64,000 bases of DNA, taken from NCBI GenBank assembly GCA_026398875.1, contig JAPLSB010000016.1:62001-126000 (forward strand), read 5' to 3'. The notes under the pieces are model-generated. The model had not been told where the DNA came from. It saw nothing but the letters and a program-made list of their open reading frames with translations, and searched no databases. Positions 1-8,921 of this stretch are shown here, one piece after another. Position numbers and translations under genes: made by a program. How positions within the stretch are numbered: the first letter of the stretch is position 1; each line of letters opens with the position of its first letter. Origin of the DNA: Gammaproteobacteria bacterium (GTDB taxonomy: Bacteria; Pseudomonadota; Gammaproteobacteria; Nevskiales; Nevskiaceae).

Positions 1-264
1 CTGCGTCCCGACCTGATCCTGATGGACCTGTCGATGCCCGGCATGGGCGGCCTGCAGGCGACCCGGCTGATCAAGGCGCAGGACACGCCACCGCGCATCC
101 TGATCGCCAGCCACTACGACGACGCCGAGCACCGCGAGCACACCGCGCAGGCCGGTGCCGACGGCTTCATTTCCAAGCACGACTACGAACTCCGGATCGC
201 CGATTACGTGCGCGCCAACATGGCCGAAGGCGATTCCGGCGCGGAGGGTTCCGCTCATGGCTGA
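1..264 (+). CDS. Response regulator receiver domain, 5'-truncated by window edge
   Basis: The frame is open from base 1, so only the last 87 residues are visible. They show the second half of a CheY-like receiver: the phospho-acceptor Asp in the [11 protein letters not shown] loop (residue 9 of the visible part), the switch region around [10 protein letters not shown], and the conserved Lys in FISKHD. The protein ends shortly after the last receiver helix, so no C-terminal output domain follows. It may be a stand-alone receiver or the end of a longer protein whose N-terminus lies outside. Its stop codon overlaps the start of fleQ by 8 bases, so the two are probably translated together. The partner kinase is not visible. 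Confidence 0.8.
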   Translation: MRPDLILMDLSMPGMGGLQATRLIKAQDTPPRILIASHYDDAEHREHTAQAGADGFISKHDYELRIADYVRANMAEGDSGAEGSAHG

Positions 265-1834
265 GTCCCGCGTGCTGGTCATCGACGGCGACGAACAGAG
301 CGCCGCCTCGCTGGCCTCGATCCTCCAGTTCATCGACTTCATTCCGGTCTGCGTGGCGTCTGCCGCCGCATTGAAGCTCGGCGAGCGCAAGCCGCAGGAA
401 TGGCTGGCCGTGGTCATCGGCCAGGAAGCCGATGCCGCCGCGCTGACCCGCTTCGTCGACTGGCTCAAGCGTGACCGTCACCATCCGCCGCTGCTGGTCT
501 CGCCCAGCCGTCAGGAAGCGCTGTGCGAGCAGTTCGGGCTCGATCGCAGCGCCTGCTTCGCGCTCGAGCAGCCGGTGCGCTACGCCCAGCTGAACGATCT
601 GCTGCGCCGTGCCGGCCTGGTGCGCATGGATCAGGAAGCCGCCGCCTCCCGGCTGATCGGCCCGACCGGCAACTCCGCACCGATCCGCAAGGTCCGGCGG
701 ATGATCGAGCAGGTTGCCGGTCACGACACCACGGTGCTGGTCACCGGCGAATCCGGCACCGGCAAGGAAGTGGTCGCCCGTGCCGTGCACGAGCAATCGA
801 ACCGGCGCGACAAGCCGTTCGTCGCGGTGAACTGCGGCGCGATTCCCAGCGAGCTGCTGGAGTCCGAACTGTTCGGCCATGAGAAAGGTGCGTTCACCGG
901 CGCGATCACCTCGCGCAAGGGCCGCTTCGAGATGGCCGATGGCGGCACGCTGTTTCTCGACGAGATCGGCGACATGACCTTGCCGATGCAGGTCAAGATC
1001 CTGCGCGTGCTGCAGGAGCGCACCTACGAGCGCGTCGGCTCGAACCGCTCGATGCGCTGCGAGGTGCGGATCATTGCCGCCACCCATCGCAACCTCGAGG
1101 AGAACATCGTCAAGGGCACGTTCCGCGAAGACCTGTTCTATCGCCTGAACGTGTTCCCGATCGAGATGCCGGCGCTGCGCGAGCGGCTGGAAGACCTGCC
1201 GCTGCTGATCGATGACCTGATCGACGCAATGCGCCGCAACGGCCACGGTTCGGTGCGGCTGTCGCCGGATGCCGTGCACGCGCTGCGCGCCTACCACTGG
1301 CCCGGCAATGTCCGCGAACTGTCGAACCTGATCGAACGGCTGGCCGTGCTGCATCCGCATGCCGTGGTCGGTGTGGCCGAACTGCCGGCGCGCTACCGCC
1401 AGAACATTCCGCTGCCGGCGCTGGTGCCGCAGCCGATGTCGGTGCCAGCCGTCGCCGAGGAAGATCTGGAGCCGATCGCCGTCAATGGCCGCGTCAGCAG
1501 CGCCAGCCTGGGCTCGCTGTCGGCGTCATCGTCGGCCGCGCTGGGCGCCACCGGCGGGTTCACCGCGCTGTCCGGCCTGCCGCCGCTGGCGTCGGCGTCG
1601 ACCGCCTACTTCCCGGCCAGCGCAGCACAGTTGCCGCCCGATGGCGTCAACCTGAAGGACCACATCGAAACCATCGAACTGGCGCTGATCAAGCAGGCAC
1701 TGGCGCAGTCGTCCGGGGTTGTTGCGCATGCAGCCAAGCTGCTGAACACGCGGCGTACCACCTTGGTCGAGAAGCTGCGCAAGTACGGCCTGCAGCGCGA
1801 CGATGGCAGCGACCAGGAGTCGGCCGCGCTGTAG
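257..1834 (+). CDS. fleQ: FleQ-type sigma-54-dependent flagellar master regulator
   Basis: This 525-residue activator drives sigma-54 (RpoN) transcription of flagellar genes. An N-terminal FleQ-type receiver-like domain (about residues 1-130) is followed by an AAA+ domain with Walker A GESGTGKE (about 164-171), the sigma-54 contact loop GAFTGA (211-216) and Walker [11 protein letters not shown] (about 231-240). A low-complexity Ala/Ser/Pro linker leads to a Fis-type helix-turn-helix near the C-terminus (about 489-515). The ATG at 257 was chosen because it begins the conserved receiver-like fold; an upstream in-frame start at 155 would add residues that are only an out-of-frame reading of the previous gene. 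In Pseudomonas FleQ also binds c-di-GMP; that is family knowledge. Unlike Pseudomonas, no fleS-fleR pair follows. Confidence 0.93.
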   Translation: MAESRVLVIDGDEQSAASLASILQFIDFIPVCVASAAALKLGERKPQEWLAVVIGQEADAAALTRFVDWLKRDRHHPPLLVSPSRQEALCEQFGLDRSACFALEQPVRYAQLNDLLRRAGLVRMDQEAAASRLIGPTGNSAPIRKVRRMIEQVAGHDTTVLVTGESGTGKEVVARAVHEQSNRRDKPFVAVNCGAIPSELLESELFGHEKGAFTGAITSRKGRFEMADGGTLFLDEIGDMTLPMQVKILRVLQERTYERVGSNRSMRCEVRIIAATHRNLEENIVKGTFREDLFYRLNVFPIEMPALRERLEDLPLLIDDLIDAMRRNGHGSVRLSPDAVHALRAYHWPGNVRELSNLIERLAVLHPHAVVGVAELPARYRQNIPLPALVPQPMSVPAVAEEDLEPIAVNGRVSSASLGSLSASSSAALGATGGFTALSGLPPLASASTAYFPASAAQLPPDGVNLKDHIETIELALIKQALAQSSGVVAHAAKLLNTRRTTLVEKLRKYGLQRDDGSDQESAAL

Positions 1835-2060
1835 TTGCCGCCCACGACAGTGCCGGCAGCGTATGCGCCGGTACTGCTCGCGATGGGGGATCGGTATTCG
1901 GGCTGTGCCCGGATCTTCATTTTCGCTTTCAGCGAACAATCGATTCTGCGTGCCGGCCAGGCGCGGAGCGCGCCGCCGTTGAGGCGCACGGGCTTGATTG
2001 CCGACTGCTGCCGGTCAACACCCGCTGCAGGCATGACCCGGAGCGACGCGCGTGCAACGT

Positions 2061-2092
2061 TCAATGCCGGCTGCGCGTTCAGCCGGCATTGA
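2061..2092. terminator. Terminator-like hairpin between convergent fleQ and GGDEF-like gene
   Basis: A perfect 12-bp inverted repeat (TCAATGCCGGCT, 8-base loop, then its complement) lies 22 bases beyond the stop of the minus-strand gene and about 230 bases beyond fleQ. There is no T-run on either side, so it is not a classical intrinsic terminator. It could serve as a bidirectional Rho-assisted terminator or an mRNA 3' end. The rest of 1835-2113 shows no convincing gene. Confidence 0.5.
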
Positions 2093-2113
2093 CCATGGGC
2101 CGCAGCTTGAGCC

Positions 2114-3130
2114 TCAGGCTGGCTGGGCGTGCTCGTCGCGGTCCATCAGCGTTTCGGCTTCGGCCAGCAGTTCTTCGAGCGATTCCGTCGCGCTTGGCGG
2201 GCACGGCCGCAGACCGACGCTGAGGCCCAGCTGGGCTTCGAGGATCGCGTTGGTCGACAGATCGGCCACCGCTGCAGCCAGCCGCTTGCGGATCGCGCCG
2301 ACGTTGTCGCCGGTATCCGGCGCGAACACCGCGAAAGCGCCGTGATCGATGCGCGCCAGAATGTCGGTGGAACGGAACACCTTGCGCAGCAGCATGCCGG
2401 CCAGCGCAACGATGGCATCGCCTGCGACCGGGCCGAGGCGTTCGCGAACGCCGCTCAGGCCGTCGAGTTCGACGCGCACCAGTGCGCAGGTGGCGCCGCG
2501 GCGGCGCGCCCGGCTCAGCTCCGGCGCAGCCTGGGTATCGAAGCCGCGCCGGTTCAGCAAGCCGGTCAGCGTGTCGATGACCGCATGGCGACGGATGTCC
2601 TCGTGCTGGCGCATCCGCTCGGTGTCGTCGTGGGCGATGCTGCCGATATAGCGGCTGCCGAGGCTGTCATGGAACGGAAAGCGGGTGACCAGCCATGACC
2701 GGACCTCGCCCTGCGCGTCCTCGACGATCTCCAGATCGCGCTGTGGCGCATGGCCACCGAGAATCTCCAGATCGCGGCTGCGCACGCGGCTTGCATCGGC
2801 CTGGCCGAACAGTTCGAACTCGGTCTTGTCGAGCGTGTCGACCTCGTGCAGCCCGAAACGCTCGAACCAGTTGCGATTGGCCCAGACCAGCCGGCCGCGC
2901 TCGTCCTTCAGCCAGGCGATGGTGTCGCTCTGGTCCATGAACGCGCGCAGCAGCAGGCTGTCGCGGCGGATCACGTCGGATTCGGCAATCCGCACGCTGG
3001 CGGCCGACAGCTCCAGGCGCAGCCGTTCGACTTCCGCTTCGAGGGCTGCCACCCGGGGAGCGGCGCTGCCGGCGAGACGCAGGCCAGGCGATTCGGTTTC
3101 CAGATCGTGTGTGTATCGAGTCATGGCCAT
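2114..3130 (-). CDS. PAS-GGDEF-like protein with degenerate GGDEF site
   Basis: A soluble 338-residue protein. A short coiled coil (about residues 28-50, rich in Glu and Leu) precedes a PAS domain (about 60-170, with FMDQSDTIAWLKDERGRLVWAN and a PAC-like tail) and a GGDEF-family domain (about 175-330, starting at DTLTGLLNRRGFD). The catalytic GGDEF signature is replaced by DHGAF in the ARIDHGAFAVF stretch, which should abolish diguanylate cyclase activity. It may instead bind nucleotide or act as a sensor or scaffold. It stands alone on the minus strand between fleQ and fliE, where Pseudomonas carries fleS-fleR, so a role in flagellar control is plausible but inferred. Two nearby ATGs (3130 and 3124) are possible starts. 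Confidence 0.8.
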   Translation of the reverse strand: MAMTRYTHDLETESPGLRLAGSAAPRVAALEAEVERLRLELSAASVRIAESDVIRRDSLLLRAFMDQSDTIAWLKDERGRLVWANRNWFERFGLHEVDTLDKTEFELFGQADASRVRSRDLEILGGHAPQRDLEIVEDAQGEVRSWLVTRFPFHDSLGSRYIGSIAHDDTERMRQHEDIRRHAVIDTLTGLLNRRGFDTQAAPELSRARRRGATCALVRVELDGLSGVRERLGPVAGDAIVALAGMLLRKVFRSTDILARIDHGAFAVFAPDTGDNVGAIRKRLAAAVADLSTNAILEAQLGLSVGLRPCPPSATESLEELLAEAETLMDRDEHAQPA

Positions 3131-3332
3131 GGCGGGGTCGTCCGTCGTTGCGATTGCATTGATGGCTAGTCTGCGCGACCGGGTCGCCGCTCCGTCAGCA
3201 CCGGGGCGGTACCGCGCGACCGACGGTGGCGATGTCCCGAAACGCGGTCACGCGCGGCCGGCGATGACGTAAATCCGTCGCCGAAATCGCGCTGAAACGC
3301 TTGCCGCAGCCACTTTCGAGCGGCCGGACGCG

Positions 3333-3348
3333 TGGAACAGGACTTGCT
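3333..3348 (+). promoter_or_regulatory. Sigma-54 promoter upstream of fliE
   Basis: TGGAACAGGACTTGCT has the invariant GG (3334-3335) and GC (3346-3347) separated by exactly 10 bases, matching the -24/-12 layout of RpoN promoters. It lies 31 bases before the fliE start. A FleQ-activated promoter is expected at this position in this type of flagellar hierarchy. Confidence 0.75.
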
Positions 3349-3379
3349 CCCATGCCGCTGGAACCCTCCGGATTCAGCC

Positions 3380-3721
3380 ATGAACTCGATTGACGTCAAC
3401 CGCGTGCTGTCGCAGATCCGCACGCTGCAAGGTCAGGCCGGCGGCCGCCCTGCCGGTGTCGGCGGCGCGACCGCGGCGAGCGCCGAAGCCACGCCGTCGA
3501 ATGGCTTCGGCAGCCTGCTGAAGAATTCGATCGACGCGGTGGCCAAGGCGCAGAACAACGCGGGCGAGCTGCAGAAGAAGTTCGAGCTGGGCGATCCGAA
3601 TACCGACTTGGCCAGCGTGATGCTTGCAAGCTCGAAGTCGCAGGTGTCGTTCAAGGCGATGGTCGAAGTCCGCAACCGGATGGTGTCCGCGTACCAGGAC
3701 ATCATGAACATGCCGCTGTGA
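3380..3721 (+). CDS. fliE: Flagellar hook-basal body protein FliE
   Basis: A 113-residue protein, the usual size for FliE, which joins the MS ring to the proximal rod and is exported early by the flagellar type III system. The C-terminal half has the family pattern: FGSLLKNSIDAVAKAQNNA, then DLASVMLASSKSQVSFKAMVEVRNRMVSAYQDIMNMPL in short overlapping blocks. The ATG at 3380 begins MNSIDV and is preferred over an in-frame start at 3332 because that one would lie on top of the sigma-54 promoter. It is the first gene of the fliE-fliK run and 20 bases before fliF. Confidence 0.95.
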   Translation: MNSIDVNRVLSQIRTLQGQAGGRPAGVGGATAASAEATPSNGFGSLLKNSIDAVAKAQNNAGELQKKFELGDPNTDLASVMLASSKSQVSFKAMVEVRNRMVSAYQDIMNMPL

Positions 3722-3741
3722 TCCGCAGAACCTGAACGACC

Positions 3742-5448
3742 ATGGCTGAAATCGCAGTTCCGGCGGGATATGCATCCCGCAAGCTCCAGGACCTTCCGGG
3801 CGTTCGCCAGCTGTTCGCGATTGCCGGCGTGGCACTGGCCATCGCGGCCGGCATCACGCTGTTCTTCTGGGCGCAGAAGCCGAATCTGGCGCCGCTGTAT
3901 CCGAATCTTGGCGAGAAGGACGCCGCCGAAGTCGCCGATGCGCTGCGTGCCGCCGGCATCGAATTCAAGCTCGACGGCGCCACCGGCAACGTCACCGTGC
4001 CGGCCGACAAGGTCCACGAAGCGCGGCTGCGTCTGGCCTCGCAGGGGCTGCCGAAAGGCGCATCGCTGGGCATGGAGATGATCCGCGAGGAACAGGGCTT
4101 CGGCACCAGCCAGTTCATTGAAAGCGCGCGCTATCAACTGGCACTGGAAACCGAGCTGTCGCGCACCATCGGCAGCCTGATGGCGGTCAAGGGTGCGCGC
4201 GTGCATCTGGCGCTGCCGAAGCCTTCGGCGTTCGCCCGTTCACGGGAGCAGGCCAGTGCCTCGGTGATGCTGGAACTGCATCCGGGCCGGCAGCTCGAAG
4301 CGGGGCAGGTGGCGTCGATCGTCCACATGGTCGCCTCCAGCGTGCCGAACCTGCTGCCGTCAGCGGTTACCGTGATCGATCAGTACGGCCACCTGCTGAC
4401 GCGGGACGGTCCGGACAGCGAAGCCGACGCCTCGTCCGAGCAGTTCGCGTTCGCTCGCCGCGTCGAAGCCGATTACGTGCGCCGCATCGAGCAGCTGCTG
4501 GCGCCGATGATGGGCGCCGGCCGAGTCAGCGCGCAGGTGGCGGCCGATCTCGATTTCAGCGTCACCGAAGAAGCCCGCGAAGCCTACAACCCGAATCCGC
4601 AAGCGATCCGCAGCGAGCAGACCAGCGAGGAAGCCAACCGCAACGGCAGCGGCGCACCGGCTCAGGGCATTCCCGGTGCCACGTCGAACCAGCCGCCGAG
4701 CCCGGCGCAGGCCGTGCCGCTGAACACCGTCAACGGCGCGCCGGTGGCCGGCAGCACCGCCGCAGCGACCACGCCGCCGACCAGCGAATCGCGCAGCGCC
4801 ACCCGCAACTTCGAACTCGACAAGACCGTCAGCCACACGCGCCGCTCGCCGGGCAGCGTGCGGCGGCTGTCGATCGCGGTGCTGGTCGACAACCTGCCGA
4901 AGGCCAACGAAAAGGGCGAACTGGTGGCGACCCCGCTCAATGCCGACGAACTGGCCAAGGTCCAGGCACTGGTTCGCGAAGCGGTCGGCTTCGACGAGAA
5001 GCGCGGCGACACCGTCACCGTGCAGAACGCGCCGTTCATGCCGGCCGACGCGCTGGGCGACATCGCACCGCTGCCGCTCTGGCAGCAGCCGGAAATGCGC
5101 GACTACGCCCGCCAGGGGCTCGGTGCGCTGGTGGTGCTGCTGATCGCGCTGCTGGTCGTGCGGCCGATGCTGAAGAGCCTGATGTCGCCGCCGGCACTGC
5201 CGCCGCAGACCGTCGATGCCGTGCTGGAAACGATGGCCGAGCGCCGCGCCGCCGCCGGTGCCGCCGGCGAGGCCGGTGGCGAACTGTCGGGACAGGTCGT
5301 CGACGACCGTCTGAGTCTGGGCACAAGTCCTGCAAACGAGCCGCCGAAAGCCTACGAGCAGAAGCTGGAGCTGGCGCGCGCCGCCGTCGTCGAAGACCCG
5401 AAGCGCGTCGCTCAGCTGGTCAAGAACTGGATCGGGAGTGAAGGATGA
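3742..5448 (+). CDS. fliF: Flagellar MS-ring protein FliF
   Basis: A 568-residue inner-membrane protein that forms the MS ring. It has a first transmembrane helix near residues 27-48 (LFAIAGVALAIAAGITLFFW), the ring-building motifs RBM1/RBM2 (NLGEKDAAEVADALRAAGI onward, about 55-230), a Pro/Ala-rich flexible periplasmic segment (about 295-355), a second helix near 458-475 (LGALVVLLIALLVV), and a cytoplasmic tail ending in RVAQLVKNWIGSEG, the FliG-binding end. Length and order are normal for the family. The stop overlaps the fliG start in an ATGA, indicating translational coupling. Confidence 0.96.
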   Translation: MAEIAVPAGYASRKLQDLPGVRQLFAIAGVALAIAAGITLFFWAQKPNLAPLYPNLGEKDAAEVADALRAAGIEFKLDGATGNVTVPADKVHEARLRLASQGLPKGASLGMEMIREEQGFGTSQFIESARYQLALETELSRTIGSLMAVKGARVHLALPKPSAFARSREQASASVMLELHPGRQLEAGQVASIVHMVASSVPNLLPSAVTVIDQYGHLLTRDGPDSEADASSEQFAFARRVEADYVRRIEQLLAPMMGAGRVSAQVAADLDFSVTEEAREAYNPNPQAIRSEQTSEEANRNGSGAPAQGIPGATSNQPPSPAQAVPLNTVNGAPVAGSTAAATTPPTSESRSATRNFELDKTVSHTRRSPGSVRRLSIAVLVDNLPKANEKGELVATPLNADELAKVQALVREAVGFDEKRGDTVTVQNAPFMPADALGDIAPLPLWQQPEMRDYARQGLGALVVLLIALLVVRPMLKSLMSPPALPPQTVDAVLETMAERRAAAGAAGEAGGELSGQVVDDRLSLGTSPANEPPKAYEQKLELARAAVVEDPKRVAQLVKNWIGSEG

Positions 5449-6455
5449 GTGCCGTCGCCAAGACTGAGATTCCCGGGCCCGAGCGGGCTGCGATCCTGCT
5501 GATGTCGCTGGGCGAGGCCGAGGCCGCCGAAGTGCTGAAGCACATGGGTGCCAAGGACGTGCAGAAGGTCGGACAGGCGATGGCCACGCTGACCAATGTG
5601 TCGCGCGAGCGCGCCACCGAAGTGCTGGAAAGCTTCGTGCTCGAACTCGAATCGCAGACCAGCCTCGGCGTCGGTGCCGATGACTACGTGCGCCGTGTGC
5701 TGGTCGGCGCGCTAGGCGAGGACAAGGCCAACGGCCTGATCGATCGCATTCTTCTGGGCCGCAATTCCAAGGGTCTGGAAGCGCTGAAGTGGATGGAAAC
5801 CCGTGCCGTGGCGGACCTCGTGCGCAACGAGCACCCGCAGATCGTCGCCATCGTGCTGGCCTATCTCGATCCCGATCAGGCCGCAGAAATCGTCCAGCTG
5901 CTGCCGGATCGGATGCGCACCGATGTGCTGATGCGCATCGCCAAGCTCGACGGCATCCAGCCGGCAGCGCTGAAGGAACTCGACGAGATTATGGAGCGCC
6001 AGTTTGCCGGCGGCTCGAACCTGAAATCGTCCAGTGTCGGCGGCGTCAAGGTTGCGGCCAGCATCCTGAACCTGATGGATTCCACCATGGAGTCGGCGAT
6101 CACCACCAGCATCGCCGCGGCCGATGGCGACCTCGGCCAGCGCATCCAGGACCTGATGTTCGTGTTCGACAACCTGGCCGATGTCGACGATCGCGGCATC
6201 CAGACGCTGCTGCGCGAAGTGCAGACCGAACAGCTCGGCTTGGCACTGAAGGGCGCGGATCCGAAGATCCGCGACAAGTTCCTGAAGAACATGTCGAAGC
6301 GTGCCGCCGACATGATGGTCGAGGACATGGAGGCCAAGGGCCCGGTCCGGCTGGCCGATGTCGAAGCGGCGCAGAAGGAAATCCTGACCGTGGCGCGCCG
6401 GCTCGGCGACTCCGGCGAAATCCAGCTCGGCGGCAAGGGAGAGGCCTTTGTCTAA
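5445..6455 (+). CDS. fliG: Flagellar motor switch protein FliG
   Basis: A 336-residue switch protein of typical length. The N-terminal domain binds FliF (GPERAAILLMSLGEAEAAEVLKHM in the first 40 residues). The middle domain carries the EHPQ motif (about residues 128-131, in NEHPQIVAIVLAYLDPDQAAE). The C-terminal torque domain includes FVFDNLADVDDRGIQTLLREV, with charged residues that face the stator. It overlaps fliF by four bases. The switch partners FliM and FliN are not in the window. Confidence 0.97.
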   Translation: MSAVAKTEIPGPERAAILLMSLGEAEAAEVLKHMGAKDVQKVGQAMATLTNVSRERATEVLESFVLELESQTSLGVGADDYVRRVLVGALGEDKANGLIDRILLGRNSKGLEALKWMETRAVADLVRNEHPQIVAIVLAYLDPDQAAEIVQLLPDRMRTDVLMRIAKLDGIQPAALKELDEIMERQFAGGSNLKSSSVGGVKVAASILNLMDSTMESAITTSIAAADGDLGQRIQDLMFVFDNLADVDDRGIQTLLREVQTEQLGLALKGADPKIRDKFLKNMSKRAADMMVEDMEAKGPVRLADVEAAQKEILTVARRLGDSGEIQLGGKGEAFV

Positions 6456-6488
6456 GGCCCGCCTGCTGTCCGAAGCCGGAGCCTGCTG

Positions 6489-7124
6489 ATGGCTGAAGTC
6501 GCCGCCTACTGGAGCGCCGAAAGCGTCGGCCACGTGCAGCGCTGGGATCTGCCGGATTTCTCGCCGCCGCCCCCGCCGCCGGAACCGGTGCTGCCGCCGC
6601 ACACCGCCGAGCACTTCGACGAACTCGAACGCACCGCCTACGAGGACGGCTATGCCCGCGGCCATGCCGAAGGCCACGCCCAGGGCTATGGCGACGGTGC
6701 TGCGAAAGTCCGCGAACAGGCGGCTGCGCTGCGCGCCATCCTCGACCATGCCGGCGCACCGCTGAAGGCGCTTGATGCCGATGTCGAACGGGCGCTGGTG
6801 GCGCTGGCGCTGGAAGTCGGCCGGCGGCTGGCCCAGGCCACGTTGCTGCAGTCGCCGGACGCCGTTGCCGGCGTGATCCGCGAATCGCTTGCCGCGCTGG
6901 CGCAGCCGGCGCGCGATGCCCGCATCCATCTGCATCCGGCCGATGTCGACCTGGTTCAGGAGACGCTGACCTTGCCCGACGACCACGCCGGCTGGCGGCT
7001 GGTGCCGGATCGCGAACTGATGCGCGGCGATTGCCTGATCGCCACCGATTCCGCTCGCGTCGATGCCCGTCTCGACACACGCGAAGCGGCCATTGCCCAG
7101 GCCGTGCTCGGGGAACGGCCGTGA
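6489..7124 (+). CDS. fliH: Flagellar export apparatus protein FliH
   Basis: A 211-residue soluble protein that tethers and restrains the export ATPase FliI. It has a Pro-rich N-terminus, then the hallmark Gly-x3-Gly repeat ([21 protein letters not shown] pattern, about residues 56-76) that makes an unusual helix, and a C-terminal domain (about 90-205) with [18 protein letters not shown]. The stop codon TGA lies inside the GTGA that starts fliI, so the two partners are translationally coupled. Sequence is weakly conserved in this family, but repeat and position are decisive. Confidence 0.92.
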   Translation: MAEVAAYWSAESVGHVQRWDLPDFSPPPPPPEPVLPPHTAEHFDELERTAYEDGYARGHAEGHAQGYGDGAAKVREQAAALRAILDHAGAPLKALDADVERALVALALEVGRRLAQATLLQSPDAVAGVIRESLAALAQPARDARIHLHPADVDLVQETLTLPDDHAGWRLVPDRELMRGDCLIATDSARVDARLDTREAAIAQAVLGERP

Positions 7125-8461
7125 GCCTCGCCGCCGCCCGTGATCAGCGCCTCGTGCGCAGCCTCAGTGCCGCGGCCGATCGGCTTGCCGACAGCCGCAG
7201 CGTGATCGTCGAAGGCGTGCTGAAGCGTGTCGTCGGCCTGACCCTGGAAGCGGTCGGCCTGCAGTCGCAGATCGGCAGCCGCTGCCGCGTGGTCAATGCC
7301 GACGGCGGCATGCTGGAAGCCGAAGTGGTCGGCTTCAGCGGCGAGCGCACCTACCTGATGCCGACCGGCGAGATGGTCGGCCTGAAGCCCAATGCCCGAG
7401 TCATTCCGATGCAGCGGATGCCGCGGGTACCGGTCGGCGATGGTCTGCTTGGTCGCGTGCTCGATTCCGAAGGCGAGCCGCTCGATGGCCTCGGCCATCT
7501 GGTCTGCGATCGCCGCTCACCGATCAACACGCCGATCAATCCGCTGGCGCGCGCACCGATCAAGCAGCCGCTCGATGTCGGCGTGCGCGCGATCAACGCG
7601 CTGCTGACCGTTGGCCGCGGCCAGCGGCTCGGCCTGTTTGCCGGCACCGGCGTCGGCAAGTCGACCCTGCTCGGCATGATGACCCGCTACACGCAGGCCG
7701 ACGTGATCGTCGTCGGACTGGTTGGCGAACGCGGCCGTGAAGTGCGCGATTTCATCGACAACGCGCTGGGCCCCGAAGCGCTGAAGCGCGCCGTGGTCGT
7801 CGCCACGCCGGCCGATCGTTCGCCGCTGGCCCGCGTGCGCGGTGCCTGGCTGGCCACCCACATCGCCGAGGCTTTTCGCGATCAGGGCAAGAATGTCTTG
7901 TTGCTGATGGATTCCCTGAGCCGCTACGCGCAGGCGCTGCGCGAGATCGGCCTGGCCGTTGGCGAGCCGCCGGCCACGCGCGGCTATCCGCCCAGCGTGT
8001 TTGCGCAATTGCCGAAGCTGGTCGAGCGTGCCGGCAACGGCCTGCCCGGCGGCGGTTCGATCACCGCGTTCTACACGGTGCTGGCCGAAGGCGATGACCA
8101 GAACGATCCGATCGCCGATGCCGCGCGCGGCATTCTCGATGGCCATTTCGTGCTGTCGCGGGCCATTGCCGATGCCGGCATCTATCCGGCGATCGACATC
8201 GAGCAATCGATCTCCCGCGTCGCTGGCGAGGTGACACCGCTCGATCACCAGAAGCGGGTGCGGGCGTTCAAGCAGACGGTGTCGAGCTACCAGCGCAACC
8301 GCGACCTGATCAACATCGGCGCCTACAAGGCCGGGTCGGATCCGAAGGTCGATCAGGCGTTGCAGATGTGGCCGAAGCTCGAAGCCTTCCTGCGTCAGGA
8401 CGTGCATGAACCGGCGCTGTTCCCGGCCAGCCAGCAGGCGCTGGCGAGCCTGTTCCCGTGA
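7121..8461 (+). CDS. fliI: Flagellum-specific ATPase FliI
   Basis: A 446-residue F1-beta-like ATPase that powers or regulates flagellar protein export. Walker A is GTGVGKST (about residues 175-182); the Walker B region reads [20 protein letters not shown]. The ERGREVRDF and [14 protein letters not shown] stretches are diagnostic of the FliI/SctN family. The GTG at 7121 overlaps the fliH stop and gives the family's usual N-terminus ([14 protein letters not shown]); the longer ATG frame from 7031 lies inside fliH. Forms a unit with FliH and FliJ. Confidence 0.96.
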   Translation: MSLAAARDQRLVRSLSAAADRLADSRSVIVEGVLKRVVGLTLEAVGLQSQIGSRCRVVNADGGMLEAEVVGFSGERTYLMPTGEMVGLKPNARVIPMQRMPRVPVGDGLLGRVLDSEGEPLDGLGHLVCDRRSPINTPINPLARAPIKQPLDVGVRAINALLTVGRGQRLGLFAGTGVGKSTLLGMMTRYTQADVIVVGLVGERGREVRDFIDNALGPEALKRAVVVATPADRSPLARVRGAWLATHIAEAFRDQGKNVLLLMDSLSRYAQALREIGLAVGEPPATRGYPPSVFAQLPKLVERAGNGLPGGGSITAFYTVLAEGDDQNDPIADAARGILDGHFVLSRAIADAGIYPAIDIEQSISRVAGEVTPLDHQKRVRAFKQTVSSYQRNRDLINIGAYKAGSDPKVDQALQMWPKLEAFLRQDVHEPALFPASQQALASLFP

Positions 8462-8477
8462 GTTGCCGGAGCGCTTC

Positions 8478-8921
8478 ATGAGCCTGTCCAGAGCCCGCCT
8501 CGAACTGCTGCGCCGCGTCGCCGAGCGCAACGAGGACGAGGCGCTGCAGGCGCTGCGGGCTGCCGAGTCGCGGCAGGCCGAACAGGCGGCGCTGCACGAC
8601 GAACTGGCCCGCTACCTGCAGGACTACGAGCAGCGGCCGGTCGGCATGCCGAATCCGCTGCTGCTGGAAAACCAGCGCCAGTTCATCGCCAAGCTCGATG
8701 CCGCGCTGCAGGCGCAGGCGCAGGCGGTCGACGCCGCTGCGCAGCGTGTCGCGCTGGCTCGCGAGGCCTGGCTGGACACGCGCCGCGCGCTTCGGGTCAG
8801 CGAGCTGCTGCAGGACCAGGGCGCGGCCGAAGAGCGGCGCCTGGCCGACCGGCGCAGCCAGAAGGAAACCGACGAATTCGCATTGAACCGCCACCTTGCC
8901 ACCGGAGCATCGCGCCCATGA
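8478..8921 (+). CDS. fliJ: Flagellar export chaperone FliJ
   Basis: A 147-residue, almost wholly helical protein with heptad-like Leu/Ala/Glu/Gln patterning throughout, as expected for the FliJ antiparallel coiled coil that sits in the centre of the FliI hexamer. The ATG at 8478 begins MSLSRARLELLRRVAERNEDEA, the family's standard start; a longer frame from 8406 lies inside fliI. The stop overlaps the fliK start (ATGA). Sequence conservation in FliJ is low, so identification rests on size, coiled coil and order. Confidence 0.88.
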   Translation: MSLSRARLELLRRVAERNEDEALQALRAAESRQAEQAALHDELARYLQDYEQRPVGMPNPLLLENQRQFIAKLDAALQAQAQAVDAAAQRVALAREAWLDTRRALRVSELLQDQGAAEERRLADRRSQKETDEFALNRHLATGASRP

